From a virus: a stretch of 27,673 nucleotides of DNA. Both the position numbers and the translations under genes were made by a program. A model generated the notes under the pieces. That model was not told the origin of the DNA. It made no database searches and saw only the letters and a list, made by a program, of their open reading frames with translations. Of the stretch, positions 5,293 to 12,469 are shown one piece after another (the first letter of the stretch is position 1; each line of letters opens with the position of its first letter). The stretch lies in IMG/VR virus record IMGVR_UViG_3300030202_001845, positions 1-27,673 of that record; one strand, 5' to 3'.

Positions 5293-7199
5293 TACTTTGC
5301 ATCTCCCCAGTTCTTCGCCAACTTATAGTCCACTTTGCTTGGAACATGTAAAGGCTCATTACCGGGCATGCAGTCTTCCATTTTCTTTGCTATCATCTTA
5401 GCTTGTTCCTCACTGTGTATAGATATGTTAAGTTCATCATGAACTTGTATGTGAGGTATGATACCATCTTGTTCGTACAAGTCTACCATTGCTTTCTTTG
5501 TCTGATCGGCGGCGGATCCTTGTATTAATTTATTTAACGCTTTGTATGTATAAGCTTTTTTATAACCATACTTACCCAACGCTTCTTCAGCTTCTTTTTC
5601 TGTCTTATAAAAACCACTAGCATTCCAACCTTTTGGCACAAAGCCAAACGAACGACAACGTCGTCCACCAACAGTTGTAACATGACCGTTCTTTTCCATA
5701 GCGTCCATGGCACGCTGAGATAACATTTTTACAAACGGCACTTTCTGGTTGTACTCACCAATTAAAGTGTCAGCAGTCTCTTGGTCAATACCAAGTTGCT
5801 CTTTAAGTTTACCTTTACCCATACCATAAAATAAACCTAAGTTAATTGTCTTAGCGTGATCTCTTTCGATGCCGGCCATCCTTGCCACCATCTTGTGAAA
5901 GTCTGCACCACCTTTACGATAACCTGTGATAAATTCTTTTGTACCCATCGTTGGCCGTTTTGAGTTGTACGTGAACCCGTCTACTTCATTCACCTTCTCT
6001 GCAAAGTGCACCACCAATCGTGGCTCCTGCTGACTGTAATCAAAACTACCCCACAACGTTTCTTCTTCCGGGATAAACAAAGAACGTATTTTATTTTTTA
6101 TGTCCTCGTTCCGTGCCGGGATCTGCTGTAGATTCGGATGACTATAACTAAATCGTCCTGTCACTGTACCACCGTCATCACTCCGCATCTGATGTATCTC
6201 AGAGTGTATGCGTCCCTTGTGTTGATGCTTCATAATGGTGTCAATAAAAGTTGTGTGCGCCTTGTTCATCTCTCGTGCTTTTACAATTAGCTGAGACAAC
6301 GGCGACTTGTTCTTGAGTAAAAAGTTTTTGGTGAAACTAGGCTTGCCCGTTGGCGTTTGTTCGTATTTTATTTTCATAGCATCGAAAGCTTTTGCCACCG
6401 AAGCGGCCGCCCAAATATCAACATCAATGTTGGATAGCTTCTTGATCTCGTGCAAAGCTTTGGACTCTTCACTCATGAGCTCTGCCTTCGCATTGTGGGC
6501 CGCGTCTAAGTCCACACGAACTCCTTGCGCTCTCATGTCAATCAAGCAGGGCTGTAATCTACACTCTAGATCATAGATACGGTACAGATCTTGCTCGTCT
6601 ATCTCTCTATGGTTGTAGAAAAACAGGTCATACGTCAGTCTTGCGTCCATCTCGGCGTATTTACCCACATACATAGCAGGGACTTTGTACATTTCTTTCT
6701 TTGGATCGATCCCTTTGGACTTGGCAAACTCTGTTAAAATGTCCTCACTCTTGTTTTGACCTAGTTTATCTTTGGCTAAACTGTTCAAAGTAAACGAAAA
6801 TCTATTCTCATCAATTAATGCACTTGAAATCATAGTGTCATGTATAGTACCATTGACGGTTATGCCTGCGCTTCTGAGCCAACCCATATCATACGAGGCA
6901 TTGTGAAATATTTTAGGCATGTCATAGGCCAAAGTCTTTTTAATCCAAGCTGTAACTTTCTTCTTGTCTAAGTTGCCCCCACCAGCATGAGCTATCGGAT
7001 AGTATCCTTGCCAATCTTTTGTGGCTAAAGCGAAACCAGTTATATAGCCGTTGCCTGTAGCCCAACCAGAACCATGAGTTATAAGATTAGTATCGCAGGT
7101 TTCTAAGTCGACTGCTAAATATTTTTCTTGTGATAGGTCTGGATAGTAATCTTCTGCAACCCACTCAGTCCATAGATCGAATTTCGTATTGCTCGCCAT
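5292..7199 (-). CDS. polA: Family A DNA polymerase with 3'-5' exonuclease domain (Leu762 type)
   Basis: A replicative DNA polymerase of 635 residues. The DnaQ-like proofreading domain is intact: Asp31/Glu33 in AVDLETCD, Asp104 in HNASYDMGW, and Y-A-E-M-D-A near 185-190. The polymerase domain has motif A (Asp387, FDYSQQEPR), motif B (R-D-H-A-K-T-I-N-L-G-L-F-Y-G) and motif C (Asp588, HDEL). There is no 5' nuclease domain, as in T7 gp5. The residue equivalent to E. coli Pol I F762 is Leu454. A GGAGG site abuts an ATG at 7205 but is 6 nt from the ATG at 7199, so the latter is chosen. The gene overlaps the DUF3310 gene upstream, in an operon with helicase and primase. Confidence 0.95.
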   Translation of the reverse strand: MASNTKFDLWTEWVAEDYYPDLSQEKYLAVDLETCDTNLITHGSGWATGNGYITGFALATKDWQGYYPIAHAGGGNLDKKKVTAWIKKTLAYDMPKIFHNASYDMGWLRSAGITVNGTIHDTMISSALIDENRFSFTLNSLAKDKLGQNKSEDILTEFAKSKGIDPKKEMYKVPAMYVGKYAEMDARLTYDLFFYNHREIDEQDLYRIYDLECRLQPCLIDMRAQGVRVDLDAAHNAKAELMSEESKALHEIKKLSNIDVDIWAAASVAKAFDAMKIKYEQTPTGKPSFTKNFLLKNKSPLSQLIVKAREMNKAHTTFIDTIMKHQHKGRIHSEIHQMRSDDGGTVTGRFSYSHPNLQQIPARNEDIKNKIRSLFIPEEETLWGSFDYSQQEPRLVVHFAEKVNEVDGFTYNSKRPTMGTKEFITGYRKGGADFHKMVARMAGIERDHAKTINLGLFYGMGKGKLKEQLGIDQETADTLIGEYNQKVPFVKMLSQRAMDAMEKNGHVTTVGGRRCRSFGFVPKGWNASGFYKTEKEAEEALGKYGYKKAYTYKALNKLIQGSAADQTKKAMVDLYEQDGIIPHIQVHDELNISIHSEEQAKMIAKKMEDCMPGNEPLHVPSKVDYKLAKNWGDAK

Positions 7200-7398
7200 A
7201 CTCATCCTCCAAAATCATTAATAAAAAATGCACTGCTTTTCTTATGTCCTTTGCTTTCCCTTTTTCAGAGTGCCGAGTTGTATATTTCACCACGTTGCCT
7301 TCACACCAACCCAACTTGTTTTTTACAATGTAGTCGGTGGGTTGTATTTCTAGTTTAGAGTAATGCTTGCCATCTACTTGTATGTCTCTCCATCCCAT
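7165..7398 (-). CDS. DUF3310 (SaV-like) protein
   Basis: 77 residues with the DUF3310 signature: Y-x-x-L-E-I-Q-P-T-D-Y-I near residue 14-25, N-K-L-G-W-C-E-G-N-V-V-K-Y (28-40), and KAKDIRKAVHFL (48-59). The family is widespread in phages and lies near replication genes. Its helical fold has been compared with nucleotide pyrophosphohydrolases, but no activity is firmly established. The start ATG overlaps the TAA of the helicase gene (TAATG), and its 3' end overlaps the polymerase start by about 35-40 nt, so it is translated between the two. Confidence 0.85.
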   Translation of the reverse strand: MGWRDIQVDGKHYSKLEIQPTDYIVKNKLGWCEGNVVKYTTRHSEKGKAKDIRKAVHFLLMILEDEYGEQYEIRSMD

Positions 7399-8975
7399 TA
7401 AGCCACTTCCTTTCTGTCTCTGTATTTTTTAAATACTTTGTCAAACTCAAAACGATAGGGTAAATCGGGACACATATAAATATACATTCTTTTCTTGGCC
7501 CGAGTGCATCCAACATAAAACATTCTAATGATACTATCTCTTTCGTTTGTATTGTTGTTATTATACTTTCTATAAAATGGTTGTTCCATATTACCGACCA
7601 ACACAGTGTTGTCGTCTTCTCCACCCTTCATGCCGTGAATGGTAGATAGTTCGATCTTAGGCATTTTAGTAAAGATATCAACACCTTTCTCTATACAGTC
7701 TTTAATATATTTTTGTTTCTTCTGCCACTCTGGATTTTTAATCTCAGAAAAATGAGAGATCCAACTTACAGAAAAATCTAGTCCAAACATTTCTTCTAAT
7801 TGTTTTGCTGTGTACAATTGATCCGGGTCTAAACTTTCCCACTGCTTTGGTTTAAAGTTTTTAGGCTTAACCAAAGTTCTGTATATCAACAGCTCAGACT
7901 TTGAAACATACTTGTTTGCTTGTAGATCAAAATAACATTTCAAAGCAGAAATAATTTTTGCGCCTACAGGATAGTGTACATAACCTCTTGCGGTTATTTG
8001 TTTAAACCACAGTCTACGGTGCATCAAAATATCCTTTATCTCGTTCATGATCCGTGAGCCGGTGACCATGATTGTCCAAGACTCTTCATTGTTTAAAGGT
8101 ATTGGCACAAAACGATCCGTATAAAACAACTCGCCCCTCTCTTGTTTAGTTGAAATATATTTTTTTGGTTCTCGCATTCTTATCTCAGAACTCACGATGT
8201 TTGCAAAATCAATATGCTCTTGTGTCAAACGATACGACTTTGTTAGTTTTATAGGCTCACAACTTTTAAATAAATTTAAAAAGTATTGTACCTCTCCCCC
8301 ATTCCAATCAAAGATCGCTTGATCATCATCTCCTGCAATATACAAATATTCTACCGATCCTTTATCCATAAGCTTTTTAATTACTTGCCACTGACACCAC
8401 GAAGAGTCTTGAGCCTCGTCAAGAAATACCGCTTTGTAATTTTGAAACTGATCTACTTTTAGAGCATGAAGTATTTGATCTGTAAAATCATGTAAGTCAT
8501 TGTTTTCTTTGTACTTATGCCAACTGTCTACATAGTATTCTACGTGTTTCCATTTGTAGCTTCTCTCATTCAGTTTCATAAAAGCATCAGTAAGTTTTAT
8601 GTTAGACACTCTCTGTAAATTGTAAACTTGTATAATAAAATTATTGTCAAAGTCTAAGCCATATTCTTTTTTTACATCGCCTCTTTCTTTTGATGCCCAG
8701 TATTCAAAATCACTTGAGTTTACCAATCTAGATTTTTCACCTTTAATATACTTATTGCACAGACCATGTATCGTTGCAAAAGATTCGTACCCGTCTGTCT
8801 TTTTTACAACACCTAATCTATCTCGTACTTCATCAATACCTTTGTTGGTAAATGTAATGTAACAGATGTCACTTGGGGACACATGTTTGTTGTCTCTTAA
8901 ATCTAATACTTTGTTAATCAGATAGTTTGTTTTTCCTGTGCCCGGAGGCCCAAAAATTTTATTCGCTTCTTTCAT
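7398..8975 (-). CDS. UvrD/PcrA-like superfamily 1 DNA helicase
   Basis: 525 residues with the SF1A helicase motifs: Walker A GPPGTGKT (9-16), a motif Ia region ITFTN (40-44), TIHG (68-71), Walker B DEAQD (186-190), motif III GDDDQAIF (215-222), motif IV-type SYRLT, motif V STIHGMKGGEDD (444-455) and motif VI YVGCTRAKK (487-495). It should unwind DNA 3'-to-5' with ATP. It is shorter than bacterial UvrD (about 720 residues), lacking the long C-terminal part. In this operon, where no DnaB-type helicase is found, it is the best candidate for the replicative or repair unwinding motor. TAATG overlaps link it to primase before and DUF3310 after. Confidence 0.9.
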   Translation of the reverse strand: MKEANKIFGPPGTGKTNYLINKVLDLRDNKHVSPSDICYITFTNKGIDEVRDRLGVVKKTDGYESFATIHGLCNKYIKGEKSRLVNSSDFEYWASKERGDVKKEYGLDFDNNFIIQVYNLQRVSNIKLTDAFMKLNERSYKWKHVEYYVDSWHKYKENNDLHDFTDQILHALKVDQFQNYKAVFLDEAQDSSWCQWQVIKKLMDKGSVEYLYIAGDDDQAIFDWNGGEVQYFLNLFKSCEPIKLTKSYRLTQEHIDFANIVSSEIRMREPKKYISTKQERGELFYTDRFVPIPLNNEESWTIMVTGSRIMNEIKDILMHRRLWFKQITARGYVHYPVGAKIISALKCYFDLQANKYVSKSELLIYRTLVKPKNFKPKQWESLDPDQLYTAKQLEEMFGLDFSVSWISHFSEIKNPEWQKKQKYIKDCIEKGVDIFTKMPKIELSTIHGMKGGEDDNTVLVGNMEQPFYRKYNNNNTNERDSIIRMFYVGCTRAKKRMYIYMCPDLPYRFEFDKVFKKYRDRKEVA

Positions 8976-10651
8976 TAAAACGCGTCCTCCTTAATTATTT
9001 CTTTTGGTTCTATGTCGTCTTTAGTTAAATCAAATAATATTTCTTCTATGGCCCATACATGAACTGTTTTACCTTTTACATTTAGTTTCATACTGGACGC
9101 ATTAAGTCCGGCATTAGTAATGTCGTTGCCTTGATCGTCTTTGTTTTTTCTTTTTAGAAAGTCCAACAACATAGTTGTGTCTCTCTGTGTGTCCTTAATT
9201 GACTTTGTTGATACCAAAGCAGAACGTAAATCTGGAAAACGAAAGTATATCTTTTTCTTTTTTTCATCATAAAAAGAATTACCTGCGAGCAAACTTTCTC
9301 TGTCGTCTCCTTGACCTGTACCACTTAACCAATCTTGAATGCCTGTGCGTATTCTATCTGTTCTTGATACTCCCTCTGGCAATCTCACGTACTCCAATCG
9401 ATCTCTCATATTATTATTAAGTATCGCGTCAAAGTCCTCTCCCGGTAATCTAGGGGGTTTAAAATCAAGAGTTGCAAAGACAAGTTCTCGCCATAATTTT
9501 TGATCAGACATTTCTTTCATGTCTGCTTTCATAACAACGCCGTTATCAAAAGTTACGTAATATATTATTGGATCGTCTAAAACTTTGTGTATCTGTGTGA
9601 TACCAAACTCTTCTCCGTCGTTGTCCGTTGACCGTGTTACGCCAAACTTTCTCGACACACACTCACTACGATTACAATAGCTTTTCATAGGTTCTTGCTT
9701 ACATAGATAATGATAACTTGAGTTTGTCTCTTCGTCTAAGTGCTGGCCCGGCTCAGTGACAGAGTTCATGTCTCCTTCGCTGTGACTACGAACTGAAGCA
9801 TATATTCTAGATACCTCTGTAGGTGGTAAAGGTTTTGTTATGTATTTATCGTTAGCCTCTCTAAGCTTATCAAACCAATCTTCTCCACTCTCTGCGTACA
9901 TTTTATTGTACATAACAGCAATGTTAAACAGATACATATTCCTGCCGCCCTCTGAACAACCACGTAAAGCGATACAGTTATTACAAGGAGGGCCATCTGG
10001 AAATATAGTGTCCGTTCTTACCTCAAACTTATCTAGCGCATCAATGACACAGTCTTGATACAAAGCATAAAAATCTACTAGAGATAAATTTTTTACATGA
10101 TCTTTATCGTCCAATATCATGGCGTATCTATCCGTCTTGTCCGCACCAAAATACGGAGTATTCACATAGTTGCCGAAGAACCCTTCTCTTAGTTCTATTT
10201 GTTTTGGAAATATTTCTGATCCTTTGAAACCTAAATGAGATGAAGCGTCAGCTAATTTTTTTCTCAGTGCTTTTGCTTTGACAGGATTTTTAAAAAAACA
10301 ATATACGTGAGCGCCACCACTCTTAGATTTAAAAACAATCAAAGGTAGTTTAGCCCGTTTAATACTTAATAGTAACTGTCTATGATCAAAACCATCATAA
10401 GAATCTATGTCGATACATCCCCAATAACATTCATGTTGTTTGTTGATTGGTATCACACCTATGCTTTGTGAGCCATTTAAGTGCCCTGTCCAAAGCATGT
10501 CGTCTTCTGATAATTTTTTATTCTCCGGTAGACCTAGTGTTTGACAAAAACCTTTTGCTTTTCCTCGCTCATCTTTTTCTCCAGAGCTGACAAAAGTTCC
10601 GTAAGCTTCTTCGTTACCTTTAAATATCTCTCTAATAAATAATTTTTCCAT
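8975..10651 (-). CDS. TOTE-type archaeo-eukaryotic primase
   Basis: 558 residues from ATG 10651. A TTG 12 nt upstream is in frame but lacks support, while GGTGGTG precedes the ATG. Residues 75-175 carry the archaeo-eukaryotic primase core as seen in TOTE-type primases: the metal site Asp81-x-Asp83 (GCIDIDSYDGF), SKSGGAHVY (His115), EIFPKQ (146-151) and a following G-x-x-G-N-Y-V-N-T-P-Y-F. A second part holds CNNC...C (223-232) and C...C...C (317, 326, 331), probably zinc sites, with GRNMYLFNIAVMYNK like a primase C-terminal helical domain. No helicase motif is present. It would make primers for the PolA two genes downstream. It overlaps the helicase by TAATG, and a terminator lies just upstream. 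Confidence 0.8.
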   Translation of the reverse strand: MEKLFIREIFKGNEEAYGTFVSSGEKDERGKAKGFCQTLGLPENKKLSEDDMLWTGHLNGSQSIGVIPINKQHECYWGCIDIDSYDGFDHRQLLLSIKRAKLPLIVFKSKSGGAHVYCFFKNPVKAKALRKKLADASSHLGFKGSEIFPKQIELREGFFGNYVNTPYFGADKTDRYAMILDDKDHVKNLSLVDFYALYQDCVIDALDKFEVRTDTIFPDGPPCNNCIALRGCSEGGRNMYLFNIAVMYNKMYAESGEDWFDKLREANDKYITKPLPPTEVSRIYASVRSHSEGDMNSVTEPGQHLDEETNSSYHYLCKQEPMKSYCNRSECVSRKFGVTRSTDNDGEEFGITQIHKVLDDPIIYYVTFDNGVVMKADMKEMSDQKLWRELVFATLDFKPPRLPGEDFDAILNNNMRDRLEYVRLPEGVSRTDRIRTGIQDWLSGTGQGDDRESLLAGNSFYDEKKKKIYFRFPDLRSALVSTKSIKDTQRDTTMLLDFLKRKNKDDQGNDITNAGLNASSMKLNVKGKTVHVWAIEEILFDLTKDDIEPKEIIKEDAF

Positions 10652-10667
10652 GCACCACCACAAAAAG

Positions 10668-10693
10668 AAAGGGCGACTTTCGTCGCCCTTTTT
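10668..10693 (-). terminator. Strong intrinsic terminator between SSB-type gene and primase
   Basis: A perfect 10-bp inverted repeat (AAAGGGCGAC and GTCGCCCTTT) encloses a four-base loop that reads GAAA on the minus strand. The hairpin begins about 5 nt after the stop codon of the gene ending at 10697 and is followed by CTTTTTG in the leftward direction. The plus strand also has a T run, so it could stop transcription both ways. Confidence 0.8.
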
Positions 10694-10696
10694 AGA

Positions 10697-11500
10697 TTAA
10701 AACGCTGTCTTTTGTGTGACTTGTGCATCTTCTGTGTGTTCGACCTTCACGGTGTTTTTACTTACACCTTGTGCAAACAGTTTTGCGGCGTCATATACAG
10801 CTTGGTGTTGAACAGGACCTATTTTAAATATCTCCCATCCGAACCACGTTCCTTTAGCATTAGACTGTGGTACAGTTTTTAATCTATACACTTGACTGTA
10901 TGATGGCGGCGTAAAAGACTGACCGTCTTTGCCTTGCATTTTAACTTGTAGCATCATCGAGTTCCATTTACGTGAAACTTTTCTTTGCGTTGATTTCATG
11001 GTCAACAAAGCTTGTTCGTGACCATCATCATTCATAATCAAAATAAAATGATTAGCTGTCTCTTCTATAATGTTTCCATTAGGCAATCTATTTTGAAAGT
11101 TTGCGTCTCTTGGAGCTTGATTGATGTCGTAGTTCGCATCGTGTATGGCGATTGGAGCACCACTTCCTTGGCCTCTTTCACCCCACTCAATGAACTCTCT
11201 TTTGTAAAAGCAAGGTATTATATCAATACCTTCTTCTCCGTCATAGAGTTTACCACTAACAGTGTTAAAGATCATGCCGGGTTCTGCACCCTCAACATAA
11301 CCATTGCTCGATTTATTGCACTGCGGCGACAATTGACTCAGCACTTTTATAAAAGGCAGAGCTAAATCATCCGCAGAGTTTATGTTCTCAAGACCAGAGA
11401 AAGACTCTGAATCTTGAACTATCGTATCTAAACTTAGAGCAGCACCATTAGTTTTTTGTACAGCGTTGCCGTTGTTCGTTTTCTTTTTTGTATTAGTCAT
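10697..11500 (-). CDS. Probable ssDNA-binding / recombination-associated protein
   Basis: 267 residues. The first 30 are polar and likely disordered. The core (about 45-235) includes LALPFIKVLSQLSPQ, a G-A-E-P-G-M-I-F-N segment, IIPCFYKREFIEWGERG, then MKSTQRKVSRKWNSMM and the YRLKTVPQSN / TWFGWEIFKIG region. This combination is familiar from conserved marine and other phage proteins placed beside exonuclease and polymerase genes and usually annotated as ssDNA-binding, but I could not confirm an OB fold by eye. The end is polar, without the classic acidic SSB tail. It is followed by a strong terminator, which fits a protein needed in larger amounts than the primase and polymerase downstream. 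Confidence 0.6.
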   Translation of the reverse strand: MTNTKKKTNNGNAVQKTNGAALSLDTIVQDSESFSGLENINSADDLALPFIKVLSQLSPQCNKSSNGYVEGAEPGMIFNTVSGKLYDGEEGIDIIPCFYKREFIEWGERGQGSGAPIAIHDANYDINQAPRDANFQNRLPNGNIIEETANHFILIMNDDGHEQALLTMKSTQRKVSRKWNSMMLQVKMQGKDGQSFTPPSYSQVYRLKTVPQSNAKGTWFGWEIFKIGPVQHQAVYDAAKLFAQGVSKNTVKVEHTEDAQVTQKTAF

Positions 11501-11502
11501 TG

Positions 11503-12063
11503 TTACTTTTTCCTAACTACTTTTGCTTGTCTACCCACAAACGTTTTAAATATCTCTTCGGGTGGTAGAGCCGCACCTTTCTCGTGCAGTTCCCTTAGAG
11601 TTGCTTTTAGAGTCATAGGTTCAACTTTTAAATTTTGTTGTACCTCGTACCCATTTGCGGTGGCTAACTTGGCAAATTCCAACGCCTTCCCGTCTTCGTT
11701 ACGTCCAAACCTAACACCGACCTCATTTTTAATAAGATCGCCAAGGTTGTTTTCGCGAAGCCATTCATACGCCTTGCCCCTTTCGTCGGGGTCTTTGGGT
11801 ATGGTAATTCCATAAAAATTTTTGATGTCTATAGAACTGCCGTCATTTAGTTTTAATTGAGATAAATTTTTATCTTGCATCCATTCAGGTATCTGAACTT
11901 GACGAATGTCTACGGCTTGTTCTTGTTTTGTTTTGAGTAACTCTTTCATCTCGTCTATTTCTTTTTCTAAATCAACGAGCTCTTGGCAAAGAGTGCCAAT
12001 AGTCTTTGCGTCCTCATTGGACACAGTCTTTATTTCATTGTCTTCAAAATTGATCGCTTCCAT
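11503..12063 (-). CDS. Conserved replication-region protein with N-terminal coiled coil
   Basis: 186 residues. An acidic N-terminus with a coiled coil at about 22-50 (LCQELVDLEKEIDEMKELLKTK) is followed by a globular part: IPEWMQD, LKLNDGSSIDIKNFYG, KAYEWLRENNLGDLIKNE and a C-terminal LRELHEKGAALPPEEIF. I recognise the general family as one found beside the SSB-type gene in several phages, with no proven role. It is separated from that gene by 2 nt and overlaps the gene upstream by 20 nt, so the three are a transcription and translation unit, probably working together on DNA. Confidence 0.75.
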   Translation of the reverse strand: MEAINFEDNEIKTVSNEDAKTIGTLCQELVDLEKEIDEMKELLKTKQEQAVDIRQVQIPEWMQDKNLSQLKLNDGSSIDIKNFYGITIPKDPDERGKAYEWLRENNLGDLIKNEVGVRFGRNEDGKALEFAKLATANGYEVQQNLKVEPMTLKATLRELHEKGAALPPEEIFKTFVGRQAKVVRKK

Positions 12064-12403
12064 CTTTCTCCTCTTTCTGATATAAATTGACGGTCAATGG
12101 ATAATACTTACTAGATTCTCGATCCCATTTCAACATTTTAAATTTACCGTGGTTGATATCCGAAACTACAGCACTAGTAGTAGCAATGATAGCAGGATCA
12201 CCCACAAGAAGTAAATAATCTTCGTCGTTAAATTTCTCAAGTTTCTTTCTAAGTTCATGCACTAACGCACCAGCACTATACACCAGTTGTGCTCGCTCTG
12301 TAAATAAAAATTTTACTTCGCCAAAAGATAAAGCTTTCATCACATCCATTTTTGGTGTGCCTCTTGCAGTTCCCGGCGGTTCTTGCACGCAATAGACCGT
12401 CAT
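12044..12403 (-). CDS. Conserved phage protein of unknown function (119 aa)
   Basis: 119 residues. The middle contains VHELRKKLEKFNDEDYLLLVGDPAIIATTSAVVSD (47-81, described by its parts) and MLKWDRESSKYYPLTVNLY near the end. The D-Y-L-L-L-V-G-D-P-A and L-K-W-D-R-x-x-x-x-Y-Y-P features recur in small conserved phage proteins next to replication genes. No function is known to me. It is the first gene of the leftward replication transcript, has a possible promoter upstream with a perfect TATAAT, and overlaps the coiled-coil gene by 20 nt. Confidence 0.75.
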   Translation of the reverse strand: MTVYCVQEPPGTARGTPKMDVMKALSFGEVKFLFTERAQLVYSAGALVHELRKKLEKFNDEDYLLLVGDPAIIATTSAVVSDINHGKFKMLKWDRESSKYYPLTVNLYQKEEKDGSDQF

Positions 12404-12414
12404 AATTTTCTTTC

Positions 12415-12445
12415 TTGACTTATTCGTTTTGACACATATTATACT
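12415..12445 (+). promoter_or_regulatory. Possible rightward promoter for the SNF2 helicase
   Basis: TTGACT (12415-12420) and TATACT (12440-12445) are separated by 19 nt, longer than ideal. The -10 box lies 25 nt before ATG 12470. The -35 box matches the phage's other promoters. Confidence 0.4.
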
Positions 12446-12464
12446 GTTTTAGAAAGCAAGACAA
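12438..12464 (-). promoter_or_regulatory. Possible leftward promoter for the replication operon
   Basis: A perfect TATAAT (12443-12438, minus strand) overlaps the rightward -10 box. The best -35 is TTGTCT (12464-12459) with a short 15-nt spacer, so the call rests mainly on the -10 box and on the divergent gene layout. Confidence 0.35.
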
Positions 12465-12469
12465 TATTT

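Noticed and set aside
7200-7205. ATG at 7205 as polymerase start
   Set aside because: The GGAGG site touches this ATG; the ATG at 7199 has the proper 6-nt spacing.
12429-12445. TTGACA at 12429 as -35 box for the SNF2 gene
   Set aside because: It is only 5 nt from the TATACT box; the TTGACT at 12415 is a better, though long-spaced, partner.
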